In this document: piece after piece, positions 8,743 to 16,903 of the stretch
Numbering within the stretch: position 1 is the stretch's first letter
Layout of the letters: every line of letters starts with the position of its first letter
NCBI GenBank assembly: GCA_903877385.1
Contig: CAIRDP010000054.1
Span: 186,001-250,000, forward strand
Source of the DNA: an uncultured Bacteroidales bacterium
GTDB taxonomy: Bacteria; Bacteroidota; Bacteroidia; Bacteroidales; FEN-979
Length of the DNA: 64,000 nucleotides
Direction: 5' to 3'
Notes under the pieces: model-generated
Database searches by the model: none
Told to the model about the DNA's origin: nothing
What the model saw: only the letters and a program-made list of their open reading frames with translations
Program-made: the position numbers and the translations under genes

Positions 8743-9495
8743 TTGAAGATCAGGAATATCCTCGTTTCTCAGCCCCAACCGTCCGATTTTGAAAAATCTC
8801 CGTATGGAGAGATTGCCAGGAAATTCAGTGTGTGCTTCACTTTCAAACAGTTAATCCAGATCGAGGGGATCCCGGCAAAAGAATTCAGGAAAGACCGGGT
8901 GAATATCCTTGATTATACCGCTATCATTTTCACATCCAAAAATGCGGTCGATCATTTTTTCAGGATATGTAAGGAATTGCGTGTTGAGGTTCCCGAAACA
9001 CTGAAGTATTTCAGCATCTCGGAGTCAACGGCATATTATCTCCAGAAATATGTTCAGTTCAGGAAGAGAAAGATATTCCACAGCAAGGAGAGTTTTTCCT
9101 TGTTTGTTGAGCTGATTAAAAAGCATAAAAGCGAAAAATTCCTGCTTCCGTGTTCAGATGTTCATAAGCAGGATGTACCGAAGATGCTTGAAGAGAGCAA
9201 GGTGGTTTATAAAAAGGCAATTATTTACAAGACCCTTGCACGTGACATGTCCGATACTGATATCACAAAATTCGACATGCTGGTGTTTTTCAGCCCTGCG
9301 GGAATCAAATCCCTGTTCAAAAATTACCCTGAATTCAAACAGGGCCATACTATCATCGCTGCCCTGGGCCCCAGCGTCGCTAAAGCCATCAAAGATGCCG
9401 GCCTGAAGCTCGACATAGAGGCTCCCACAAAGGATGCCCCTTCTATTACATCTGCAATAGAACAATTTCTTTCCAGGGAAAGCAGGAAAAAGTAA
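8743..9495 (+). CDS. hemD: uroporphyrinogen-III synthase
   Basis: 250 residues if translated from the TTG at 8743, which gives the family-like N-terminus (M)KIRNILVSQPQPSDFEKSPY. A TTG two codons upstream is equally possible, and no ATG fits. The enzyme closes and inverts ring D of hydroxymethylbilane to form uroporphyrinogen III for haem, sirohaem and cobalamin. Family landmarks are AIIFTSKNAVDHFF near 64-77, YFSISESTAYYLQKYVQFRKRKI, FLLPCSDVHK and LVFFSPAGIKSLF near the C-terminal third. Cobalamin matters here because mutAB downstream at 39-47 kb need it, but no other haem gene is in the window. Confidence 0.88.
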   Translation: MKIRNILVSQPQPSDFEKSPYGEIARKFSVCFTFKQLIQIEGIPAKEFRKDRVNILDYTAIIFTSKNAVDHFFRICKELRVEVPETLKYFSISESTAYYLQKYVQFRKRKIFHSKESFSLFVELIKKHKSEKFLLPCSDVHKQDVPKMLEESKVVYKKAIIYKTLARDMSDTDITKFDMLVFFSPAGIKSLFKNYPEFKQGHTIIAALGPSVAKAIKDAGLKLDIEAPTKDAPSITSAIEQFLSRESRKK

Positions 9496-9549
9496 ACCCC
9501 GCCGGGAAATCCCTTTCATGCCTTAAAAACCGGGTCAATTCTCCAGGAA

Positions 9550-9939
9550 ATGTATCTTACCTTCTCAAAAAACGAACGTCTTTGCGAATTACACAGTATC
9601 CGCATGCTTTTCAGCGGGGGAAGGGTCTTTTCCATGCCTCCCTTAAAGGTCACCTGGCTTAAATTCAGTGAAAACACGGGAACTTTGCACCAGGTGATGA
9701 TCAGCGTTCCAAAAGCGATCCAGAAAAGATCGGCCGACCGCAATATCATAAAGCGACGTATAAGGGAAGCTTACCGTCTTAATAAATCCATTCTTTACGG
9801 GAGCGCTGGGGTTCCTGAATTTCGGCTTGCCTTCTGCATTACCTATACTTCGAAAGAAATCCTGACTTATAGGGCAATACAAGATAAAATAATCTTACTT
9901 TTGCGACGTTTAAAAGAAGAGTGTGAAAAAGATTTTTAG
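9550..9939 (+). CDS. rnpA: ribonuclease P protein component
   Basis: 129 residues. RnpA binds the RNase P RNA and helps cleave 5' leaders from pre-tRNAs. The conserved RNR motif region [20 protein letters not shown] (about 57-76) and the N-terminal hydrophobic groove ([19 protein letters not shown]) are present, and the length is normal. The usual rpmH-rnpA-yidD order has lost rpmH: here rnpA follows hemD. It overlaps yidD by 17 nt, the standard arrangement for this pair. Confidence 0.93.
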   Translation: MYLTFSKNERLCELHSIRMLFSGGRVFSMPPLKVTWLKFSENTGTLHQVMISVPKAIQKRSADRNIIKRRIREAYRLNKSILYGSAGVPEFRLAFCITYTSKEILTYRAIQDKIILLLRRLKEECEKDF

Positions 9940-10144
9940 CGGGTTTTTCATTCTTCTGATAAGGATCTACCAGGGAGCAATCTCCCCCTATCTTATGCCT
10001 TCCTGCCGTTTTACGCCTAGCTGCTCCGAATTTGGCGTTGAAGCCATACGTAAATACGGTCCGTTTAAAGGTGGGTGGATGACATTAAAGCGTATCGGCC
10101 GGTGTCACCCGTGGGGAGGGCAAGGATACGATCCTGTACCCTAA
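9923..10144 (+). CDS. yidD: membrane protein insertion efficiency factor YidD
   Basis: 73 residues from a GTG at 9923 inside the end of rnpA. The start [20 protein letters not shown] is an amphipathic membrane-binding helix. It is followed by the invariant [15 protein letters not shown] and the C-terminal [15 protein letters not shown], with three conserved cysteines. YidD helps the YidC/Oxa1 insertase place inner-membrane proteins. No yidC is in the window. Confidence 0.93.
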   Translation: MKKIFSGFFILLIRIYQGAISPYLMPSCRFTPSCSEFGVEAIRKYGPFKGGWMTLKRIGRCHPWGGQGYDPVP

Positions 10145-10260
10145 GGAATTTGAATATTGAATATTGAACAACGAGTTTTGAATTAAGAAAAAGAAAAGTG
10201 CAGAATTAAGTAAGAAAGTTTAAAGGGCGAAGTGAATATTACGAATATATAGTTTCGAAT
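10145..10260 (+). repeat. heptad-phased intergenic array (GAATATT-like units)
   Basis: From 10152 the spacer reads as consecutive 7-mers, most beginning GA: GAATATT, GAATATT, GAACAAC, GAGTTTT, GAATTAA, GAAAAAG. After a degenerate stretch the same register resumes with GAAGTGA (10229), GAATATA (10243) and GAATATG (10257, which supplies the ATG of the next gene). The shared phase over about 110 nt suggests decay of a 7-nt tandem repeat. It is weaker than the arrays at 13.4 and 36.0 kb. Promoter elements for the S41 protease are not evident. Confidence 0.5.
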
Positions 10261-12000
10261 ATGAGAATTGTGAGATTAGCGATATTACTTATAATAATCG
10301 GGGCAGGATTCCCGGTTTTTTCCCAGGACAAGCCTGCAACGGAGGGGACGAAAACCAATATAGGCTTTGAATTGATGAAAAACCTGGATATTTATTCCAG
10401 TATGCTGAAAGAGCTGAGCACCGATTATGTGGATGTGATCAACCCGGGTCAAATTACAGAAACCGGTATAGATGCAATTTTTGAATCACTTGATCCTTAC
10501 ACAAATTTTATTCCCGAAAACCAGGTTGAAGATTACCGTTTTATTACCACCGGTCAATATGGAGGCATAGGAGCCCTCATCCACCAGCAGGGAAAATATG
10601 TGGTGATCTCCGAACCCTATGAAGGATCACCTGCCCAGAAATCGGGCCTTAAAGCAGGAGACAAAATCATCAGGATCAACGGACAGGCTGCGGTTAACAA
10701 AACCTATGACGAAGTAAGCGCTGTATTGAAAGGGCAGGCAGGAACTCCTGTAAATCTTGTTGTGGAACGCAAAAATCCTTCCGACACCCTGATAAAGGAT
10801 ATTATCCGCGAAAATATTAAAATTGACAACGTCCCCTATGCCGGCATTCTCCGCGACGGCATCGCATACATCAAGCTCACAGGCTTTACCCAAAATGCAT
10901 CGAAGGAGTTTCGCCAGGCCTTCATCAGCCTGCGCGAAAGCACCAGCCTGAAAGGACTTATCATCGACATCAGGGGAAACGGAGGTGGTTTGCTTAACGA
11001 GGCCGTTGACATAGCAAATATTTTCGTTGAAAAGGGGCAGGAAATAGTCTCGACCAAAGGACAAAAGGCCGACAAAAACCAGCAGCATTATACTTCTTCG
11101 GCACCGGTCGACCTTGAAATACCGATTATTATCCTGGTCGACAGCCAGAGCGCCTCGGCTTCGGAGATTCTCGCCGGGTCACTCCAGGACCTTGACCGTG
11201 CAGTGGTGCTGGGCCAGCGTACTTTCGGGAAGGGCCTTGTGCAGAACGTTGTCCCTCTCAGCTACAACGCCCAAATGAAAATCACCGTTGCAAAATACTA
11301 TATCCCCAGCGGAAGATGCATACAGGCCATCGATTATTCCCATAAAAACAAACAGGGAACCTTTGATAAAATTCCCGATTCGCTGATCAGGGAGTTCAAA
11401 ACAAAACATGGCCGTAAAGTATATGACGGGGGTGGAATAAGTCCCGATGTTAAAGCCAGTGAACGCCAGATCAGCAATATCGCCCTGGCCCTGTACAACA
11501 AGTTCCTGATCTTTGATTACGCGACGCTTTTTGAGCAATCGCACAACAGTATTTTACTTCCCGATCAGTTTGAGATCACCGACTCAATCTATAACGACTT
11601 CCTTAACTTCCTTAAAGACAAAGAATTCAAATACACCACCCGAAGCGAACTGGCCCTTGAAAAATTGCGGAAGGAAGCAGAGAAAGAACAATATTACAAT
11701 GCAATCAAGAACGAACTTGACCGTTTGCAAACCGGCATGGACAATGATAAGAAGGAGGACATGAACAAATACAGGGACCAGGTGAAGGAACTCCTTAAAA
11801 TGGATATATTGTCAAGATACTATTATCAGAAAGGCAAGATCATTGGTTCCCTTAAAACAGATCCTGTTCTTAACGAAGCAATAAACGTTCTGAAGGATTC
11901 GTCGCGTTATTCAGGAATACTTGCAGGCAAATTCTCTCAGCCCGATAACAGCCTGCCTGGCTCGGTAGAAGAAGAACTACATTCAAAAGATTCTCAGTAA
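10261..12000 (+). CDS. S41-family C-terminal processing protease with PDZ domain
   Basis: 579 residues. The signal peptide MRIVRLAILLIIIGAGFPVFSQ targets it to the periplasm, where CtpA/Prc-type enzymes trim exported proteins from the C-terminus. An N-terminal helical region precedes a PDZ domain (about 100-180, YGGIGALIHQQGKYVVIS and GLKAGDKIIRINGQA). The peptidase core contains LKGLIIDIRGNGGGLLNEAV. SASASE near 297-302 carries the nucleophile Ser, and FGKG near 322-325 carries the general-base Lys; the 25-residue Ser-Lys spacing is as in E. coli Prc. A C-terminal helical extension of about 140 residues, rich in K/E, follows. It is 14 nt upstream of the ChaN-like gene, so the two are probably co-transcribed. 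Confidence 0.93.
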   Translation: MRIVRLAILLIIIGAGFPVFSQDKPATEGTKTNIGFELMKNLDIYSSMLKELSTDYVDVINPGQITETGIDAIFESLDPYTNFIPENQVEDYRFITTGQYGGIGALIHQQGKYVVISEPYEGSPAQKSGLKAGDKIIRINGQAAVNKTYDEVSAVLKGQAGTPVNLVVERKNPSDTLIKDIIRENIKIDNVPYAGILRDGIAYIKLTGFTQNASKEFRQAFISLRESTSLKGLIIDIRGNGGGLLNEAVDIANIFVEKGQEIVSTKGQKADKNQQHYTSSAPVDLEIPIIILVDSQSASASEILAGSLQDLDRAVVLGQRTFGKGLVQNVVPLSYNAQMKITVAKYYIPSGRCIQAIDYSHKNKQGTFDKIPDSLIREFKTKHGRKVYDGGGISPDVKASERQISNIALALYNKFLIFDYATLFEQSHNSILLPDQFEITDSIYNDFLNFLKDKEFKYTTRSELALEKLRKEAEKEQYYNAIKNELDRLQTGMDNDKKEDMNKYRDQVKELLKMDILSRYYYQKGKIIGSLKTDPVLNEAINVLKDSSRYSGILAGKFSQPDNSLPGSVEEELHSKDSQ

Positions 12001-12014
12001 AACACAAGATTCAT

Positions 12015-13019
12015 ATGAAAAAATTCACCTTACTTACTTGCTTATTGTTAAGCAGTTTTGTCTTCAGCGGATACAGCTCCAATAAACCTGCATACAAAAT
12101 TTTCACATCCAAAGGCAAAGCAGTCCATTACAGCGATATGGTTAAAACGGCCAGGTCGTCCGAAATAATTTTTTTCGGCGAACTGCACGATAATCCGATC
12201 TGCCACTGGATGGAACTGCAAATGGCAAAAGAGCTGGTGAAAGTCCCCGGGAAGAAACTTGTTCTAGGTGCCGAGATGTTCGAAACCGATAACCAGCTTT
12301 TGCTTAACGAATATATTACAAGGCAGTTCATCCGGAAAAAGGATTTTGATGCCGAAGCAAAATTATGGCCGAATTATAAAACCGATTACTCCCCCCTGGT
12401 CGAATTTGCCAGGGATAATGATATAAAATTTGTGGCAACCAGCATTCCCAGGAGATTTGCTGCCATTGTGAACCTGGGCGGTTTTGAAGGCCTCGACGAC
12501 ATACTGGCCGTTGAAAGGGGTTTTATGGCATCACGCCCAATCCCGTATGATTCCAGCCTGAACTGTTACAAAAATATTGCTGCCGCAGCCATGGGTGCTC
12601 CCCATATGAGCGTTAACCTGGCCCAGGCCCAGGCCATGAAAGATGCCACGATGGCCACGTTTATTCTGAAGAACTTTCTTGCCGACAGCATGATCTTCCT
12701 TCATTTCAGCGGAGCCTACCATATCGAGAATTACGAAGGTGTGGTGTGGATGACGAAAATGTACCTTCGCAAAGGGAGTACATCTCCAAAAATAATGACC
12801 ATTAGCTGTGTTGAACAGGATGATCTGGATGATCTTGAAAAATCCAATGAAGGAAAAGCTGACTACATCATCGTTATTCCGTCGGATATGACAAAAACTT
12901 ATGCCACCGACCCTATGTTTACGGCAGCAAAGCCATCCAAAGACAATCAAAAGGAAAAGGCCGCCAAACCCAAGCCAAAAGCCCAGCAGGCAGGTGAAGA
13001 GGATGATGACGACGATTAG
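12015..13019 (+). CDS. ChaN-like (DUF399) exported protein
   Basis: 334 residues with a signal peptide (MKKFTLLTCLLLSSFVFSGYS, no convincing lipobox). The fold signature is IIFFGELHDNPICHWMELQM near 50-69, then LVLGAEMFETDNQ, a conserved ATSIPRRFA and SGAYHIENYEGVVW. This is the ChaN family, named for an iron-regulated haem-binding lipoprotein of Campylobacter and related to Tiki/TraB-type folds. Actual function here is unknown; haem binding or a metal-dependent hydrolase activity are both conceivable. An odd feature is the tail: a K/P/A-rich linker ending in EEDDDDD, outside the family domain. It lies directly after the S41 protease gene. Confidence 0.8.
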   Translation: MKKFTLLTCLLLSSFVFSGYSSNKPAYKIFTSKGKAVHYSDMVKTARSSEIIFFGELHDNPICHWMELQMAKELVKVPGKKLVLGAEMFETDNQLLLNEYITRQFIRKKDFDAEAKLWPNYKTDYSPLVEFARDNDIKFVATSIPRRFAAIVNLGGFEGLDDILAVERGFMASRPIPYDSSLNCYKNIAAAAMGAPHMSVNLAQAQAMKDATMATFILKNFLADSMIFLHFSGAYHIENYEGVVWMTKMYLRKGSTSPKIMTISCVEQDDLDDLEKSNEGKADYIIVIPSDMTKTYATDPMFTAAKPSKDNQKEKAAKPKPKAQQAGEEDDDDD

Positions 13020-13022
13020 TCC

Positions 13023-13424
13023 TCAGGCAAAGGTAAAATAAGCATTGATGAGGAAATTCCAGACGGTCACCAGCAGGGTTGCCACCAGTTTGGAAACATA
13101 AAAATTCACTTTGAATTTTCCTGTCATAGTCCAGATAATCAGCAGGTTTATTCCCAGCCCGATCAGTGCAATCAGGAAAAACCTCGTGAATTCAAGGCCC
13201 ACATGGGGATTATGACTGTGAAAAGTCCAGATTCGGTTCATCATATAATTCGTTGTAGCTGCAATTGTAAAGCCAAGAGCATTTGAAACATACTTCTGGA
13301 TTTTCAGAAATTCCTTGCAGATGAAAGTGATGCCGAAATCAACAAATACTCCTGTAAATCCCACCATGCAGAATTTGATGAATTTCAGGATGAAGGTTTC
13401 ATTAAAGATCTGTTCGTAGTCCAT
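13023..13424 (-). CDS. GtrA-family membrane protein
   Basis: 133 residues with four transmembrane segments (FCMVGFTGVFVDFGITFIC, NALGFTIAATTNYMMNRIW, FFLIALIGLGINLLIIW, LVATLLVTVWNFLINAYFTF). The N-terminal FIKFCMVGFTGVFVDFG and the W-N-F-x-x-N motif near the end are typical of GtrA, a family implicated in moving polyprenyl-linked sugars across the inner membrane. No glycosyltransferase is adjacent, so its substrate cannot be guessed. It ends 3 nt from the convergent ChaN-like gene, and its upstream region is entirely the heptad array at 13428-13581. Confidence 0.85.
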   Translation of the reverse strand: MDYEQIFNETFILKFIKFCMVGFTGVFVDFGITFICKEFLKIQKYVSNALGFTIAATTNYMMNRIWTFHSHNPHVGLEFTRFFLIALIGLGINLLIIWTMTGKFKVNFYVSKLVATLLVTVWNFLINAYFTFA

Positions 13425-13427
13425 AAG

Positions 13428-13581
13428 CTGGGTTCTGGGTTCTGGGTTCTGGGTTCTGGGGACTGGGGACTGGGTTCTGGGGACTGGGGACTGGGGACTG
13501 GGTTCTGGGGACCTCTTACTGGTACTTTATACCCGGTACCCAGTGCCCAGCCCCCAGAACCCAGTGCCTAGTGCCCAGTGC
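13428..13581. repeat. 22-unit heptad array with inverted CTGGGNN arms
   Basis: The whole spacer between gtrA and the M28 gene is 22 consecutive 7-mers (154 nt) with no phase slip. Twelve are CTGGGTT or CTGGGGA (13428-13511), followed by four intermediate units (CCTCTTA, CTGGTAC, TTTATAC, CCGGTAC). Then come six CCAGNNC-type units (CCAGTGC, CCAGCCC, CCAGAAC, CCAGTGC, CTAGTGC, CCAGTGC; 13540-13581), which are the same CTGGGNN heptad on the other strand. The arms could pair into a long imperfect hairpin. No protein is encoded. Confidence 0.9.
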
Positions 13582-15360
13582 CTATAACTGTATTATCAAT
13601 ATTTCAACTTTTCCGTTCCTCAGCACTTCCACATTTACTGTCATTCCCGACTTCAGCTTGTTCAGCCTCGCCATATAGTCATAAATGTTTTCGACTTTCA
13701 TACCATGAACAGTAATAATGATATCGCCTTTGAGCATCCCGCCCTTGTATGCCGGACCGTCTTTCGTAACACCGTCGACCCTCAGTCCTTTTTTCTCCGA
13801 GCCTGCAAAATCGGGCATGATGCCAAGTGTAACCTTGTACCGGCGGCCGCTTCTCACCGCGTTTTCCTTCTTCCCCGATTCCCTGAATGTAAGGTCCTTC
13901 GGGAGGTTGTCGATATCTGTGATAAGTGCCGTGCTGAAATCCCCGATCTTCTTTTCGGCATTATAATCGAGTTTATCGGCATCATCCGAAGGGGTATGGT
14001 AGTCCATATGAACACCTGTCGTAAAGAAGAAAACAGGTATGTTGGAAGAGTAGAACGATGCATGATCCGAGGGGCCGTAACCGTCGGGCGAATGAGTGAC
14101 GGCAAACGGCAGTCCTTTTTCGTAAATTTTTAAAATACTGTCGCCTTCGGCGGATGTCCCTGTACCGCTTATCGAAATTGAATTCTTTTCCTTGTCAAAA
14201 CGTCCCACCATGTCGAAGTTGAACATGGCTTTAATTTGCTTGATATTCACTGTTGGGTTATTCACAAAATATTTTGAACCGAGCAAACCCATTTCTTCGC
14301 CCGAAAAGCATATAAAAATTATGCTCCTTTTGAATTTTGCTTTTTGAGCGCCCAGTGTTTTTGCCAGTTCCATTACCATAGCCGAGCCGGAGGCATTATC
14401 ATCGGCCCCGTTATGAATGGCAATGGTATCGGGAACACGTGAACCTGAATTCGGCCCGCCGAAACCCAGGTGGTCATAATGCCCACCAATTACAATATAT
14501 TCATCTTTTAAAACCTTGTCGCTGCCCTCAAGAACACCGATCACATTTGCGGTTTTAGCATGCTTCTGGACCACTTCAACCTTGCAGTCAAGCAGGGTGC
14601 CCGTTTCAAAGCTATGCGGCCTTTTCTTTGCAATAATGAGGTTTTCGAGGCTGTCGGCCGAAATGCCTTTTGCCGCGAGGATTCGGTCGGCAATCTGGTG
14701 TTTGATGTTTACAACGGGTATCCCGCTGGTAACTTCATTGTTCTCAACAATGACCGGCATCAGTTTATCATCCTTGTCAAGCCCTTTGGGGGTAACGAGT
14801 AAAACACCCGCAGCGCCCTTGTCTTTAGCCGCCAGCACTTTACTGCGGGTATCGCTGAACGGGATGAACCTGCTGTCGGTATTTTCCAGGTCAGGATCAG
14901 CCCTGAAGATCATCACCCACTTGCCTTTTACGTCAATGCCTGAATAATCGCTCCATTTCAGGCTGTCCAGATCGAGGTCAAAACCATATCCGGCAAAAAC
15001 AACGGGAGCCTTTAGTTCGCCTCCGGATGAGAAAGCCAGGGGAATGAATTCCTTCCTGAACGCGGCATCATACCCGTCAACCGAAAGCCTGTTTCCTTCG
15101 CCCAGGGTGACATCGGTAACGATTTCAAAATACTGGAACCCGTTATCGGCCATAGGCTTCAGACCTGCCGCCTTAAAATGGTCCTGGATGTACCGGGCCG
15201 CCACATTCATCTCAGGTGTGCCTGGCTTTCTTCCCTTCAGGGAATCGGATGCTAAAAAATACACGTAGGCTTTCAGGTCTTTGGCCGACATCTCAGCTTT
15301 CTGCGCGAAAACCGGCAGGGTAAAAACCGTCAAGATTAAATAAATCAGGCATCTCTTCAT
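13582..15360 (-). CDS. M28-family metallopeptidase with PA and PDZ domains
   Basis: 592 residues. The signal peptide MKRCLIYLILTVFTLPVFAQ makes it periplasmic or exported. M28 enzymes are two-zinc aminopeptidases or carboxypeptidases. Metal and catalytic signatures are seen in order: VIGGHYDHLGFG (near 290), NGADDNASGSAMVMELA with the bridging Asp, CFSGEEMGLLGSKYF with the general base Glu, FNFDMVGR, and a late HMDYHTPSDDADKLDY with the last His ligand. A protease-associated insert (about 100-230, VFAGYGFDLDLDSLKWSDY) precedes the core. A PDZ domain closes the protein (about 510-592, GLRVDGVTKDGPAYKGGMLKG). It sits 23 nt downstream of mnmA and is followed by the heptad array. Confidence 0.9.
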   Translation of the reverse strand: MKRCLIYLILTVFTLPVFAQKAEMSAKDLKAYVYFLASDSLKGRKPGTPEMNVAARYIQDHFKAAGLKPMADNGFQYFEIVTDVTLGEGNRLSVDGYDAAFRKEFIPLAFSSGGELKAPVVFAGYGFDLDLDSLKWSDYSGIDVKGKWVMIFRADPDLENTDSRFIPFSDTRSKVLAAKDKGAAGVLLVTPKGLDKDDKLMPVIVENNEVTSGIPVVNIKHQIADRILAAKGISADSLENLIIAKKRPHSFETGTLLDCKVEVVQKHAKTANVIGVLEGSDKVLKDEYIVIGGHYDHLGFGGPNSGSRVPDTIAIHNGADDNASGSAMVMELAKTLGAQKAKFKRSIIFICFSGEEMGLLGSKYFVNNPTVNIKQIKAMFNFDMVGRFDKEKNSISISGTGTSAEGDSILKIYEKGLPFAVTHSPDGYGPSDHASFYSSNIPVFFFTTGVHMDYHTPSDDADKLDYNAEKKIGDFSTALITDIDNLPKDLTFRESGKKENAVRSGRRYKVTLGIMPDFAGSEKKGLRVDGVTKDGPAYKGGMLKGDIIITVHGMKVENIYDYMARLNKLKSGMTVNVEVLRNGKVEILIIQL

Positions 15361-15383
15361 AATTTATGATTGATTTTAAATTT

Positions 15384-16475
15384 TTAAATCAGAACATTTT
15401 TAATAACTCCACCGCCCAGTACCACATCCCCCTCATAAAACACCGCACTCTGACCGGGAGTTATGGAATCGTTAGGATGAAAGTAAGTGGCTTTAACAAG
15501 GCCATTCTCCATGGGTTCTATTAATGCATCTTTTTCTTTTTGTGCCGAGCGTATTTTAATGCTTACGTCCATTGGGCCTTTTAAGCCTTCAATCCCTATC
15601 CAGTTCAGGTCGTTTACCAGGAAACTGGTATTGAAGGTCTCTTCCCTGCTGCCAACTACAACGGTATTGGTTTCCTTATCGATCCTGATAACGTACAGGG
15701 GCTCCGACCAGGCAATACCCATGCCTTTCCTTTGCCCTATCGTGTGATTCCATATCCCCTGGTGGGTTCCAAGAACTTTTCCGCTGGTATGCACTACATT
15801 TCCCGGCATGGGTTCATGCTCCAGCAAGTCCTTGTAATTCCCGCTGTAGAAATCCTGGCTTTCGTCCTTATCGTAAACAGGCAATGAGGCTGCCTTGGCT
15901 ATCTCTTTTATTTTCGTCTTAGTATAAATACCTATGGGCAACATTGCCCTGGACAATTGCTTCTGGGTGAGCCTGTAAATAAAATAGGTCTGATCTTTTT
16001 TTGAGTCAATCCCTTTTTTAAGGATGAACCTGCCGCTGGAAGCATCCTGTTCAACCCTGGCATAATGACCCGTAGCGAAAAAATCATAGTGAAATCCCCG
16101 CTTCTCGGCCATTTCAGGCAGGAGCCCGAATTTTATATGCTGGTTGCATTGTATGCATGGATTTGGCGTTCTTCCTGCGTAATATTCACTCCTGAAATAA
16201 TCAAGAACCGCCATTTTATACTCTGCTGAGCAATCAAAAACCTCGTAGGGTATCTTTAATATTTCGGCTATCTCCCTGGCTTCCCTGATCTCCTCTTCCT
16301 CGTCGGGCCCGTAACAGGCATGTTTCCCTCCCGAAGTCGGGGGGAGTTTTTTCCCGTCCCAGATAGCCATTGTAACCCCGATTACCCTGAAGCCTTCCTG
16401 CTGTAAAATATATGCAGCAACGGAGGAATCTACTCCTCCGCTCAATCCCACAAGGACAGTTTTATCTTTATTCAA
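15384..16475 (-). CDS. mnmA: tRNA 2-thiouridine(34) synthase MnmA, variant active site
   Basis: 363 residues from a TTG at 16475; no in-frame ATG precedes the PP-loop. The enzyme adenylates and thiolates U34 of Lys, Glu and Gln tRNAs. PP-loop GLSGGVDSS is at 9-17, the first catalytic region is GRTPNPCIQCNQHIKFG near 100-116 (Cys about 106, second Cys about 109), and FFATGHYARV follows. Where E. coli has the second, persulfide-forming Cys (motif ICFIG), this protein reads KDESQDFYSGNY, with Phe aligned to the Cys. A CxxC pair and an upstream HACYGPDEE cysteine remain. This may be a variant with a different sulfur relay. Confidence 0.88.
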   Translation of the reverse strand: MNKDKTVLVGLSGGVDSSVAAYILQQEGFRVIGVTMAIWDGKKLPPTSGGKHACYGPDEEEEIREAREIAEILKIPYEVFDCSAEYKMAVLDYFRSEYYAGRTPNPCIQCNQHIKFGLLPEMAEKRGFHYDFFATGHYARVEQDASSGRFILKKGIDSKKDQTYFIYRLTQKQLSRAMLPIGIYTKTKIKEIAKAASLPVYDKDESQDFYSGNYKDLLEHEPMPGNVVHTSGKVLGTHQGIWNHTIGQRKGMGIAWSEPLYVIRIDKETNTVVVGSREETFNTSFLVNDLNWIGIEGLKGPMDVSIKIRSAQKEKDALIEPMENGLVKATYFHPNDSITPGQSAVFYEGDVVLGGGVIKNVLI

Positions 16476-16506
16476 AACCAGATTATTGAGATGAAAATTC
16501 CGGCTG

Positions 16507-16514
16507 CAAAGTTA
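16507..16514 (-). promoter_or_regulatory. -7 box TAACTTTG for mnmA
   Basis: On the minus strand TAACTTTG fits TAnnTTTG and lies 31 nt before the TTG start of mnmA. A -33 TTTG is not apparent. Confidence 0.4.
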
Positions 16515-16828
16515 ATATTTATTTACATGGACCATGCTGATGAATTCGTGAAATCTGATGTGGTAAGCCTTACAGTATATCCACGGAACTATGAACCGGC
16601 AGCAGTAAAATAAATCGGTATTAACCCCAGAGAAGAGCCCCGGACCCGGATTCCGCTCCAAGAAGTGAAGGATTTTCCATGAGCAATCAAATATTGATAA
16701 TATAATTTCGTACTTTTATTAGCCGGATATTGTGAAGATTGTATCCTGGGCGGAGATAAAAGCAAGATACGTTTCCTAAGGAATTCATACAGTTTCATAG
16801 GATTTAATATACAGTTACATATTACAAC

Positions 16829-16859
16829 TTGACACAGAAAGATAAATTCAATATTTTTA
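16829..16859 (+). promoter_or_regulatory. candidate promoter of the LruC-domain gene
   Basis: TTGACA begins at 16829 and TATTTTTA lies at 16852-16859, with about 20 bp between TTG and the second box. The second box matches TAnnTTTG except for its last base. The ATG is 44 nt downstream. Confidence 0.35.
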
Positions 16860-16903
16860 CATCGAATAATAGTGTTCAGGCATTATAACAAATATTAAGT
16901 ATT

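Larger units (their letters stand above)
16476..16903. other. 428-nt intergenic region with divergent promoters
   Basis: AT-rich spacer between the divergent mnmA and LruC genes. It holds a mnmA -7 box near 16510 and a candidate promoter for the LruC gene near 16829-16859. A 69-codon minus-strand frame (16589-16798) has unremarkable composition and no recognisable domain, and I do not call it a gene. The rest shows no repeat, RNA gene or terminator that I can support. Confidence 0.6.

Noticed and set aside
13428-13581. CRISPR-like array
   Set aside because: The unit is 7 nt with no unique spacers and no cas genes nearby, so it is a heptad tandem repeat.
16589-16798. 69-codon minus-strand frame in the mnmA-LruC spacer
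   Set aside because: No recognisable domain, no clear promoter or ribosome site, and composition like the surrounding AT-rich spacer.
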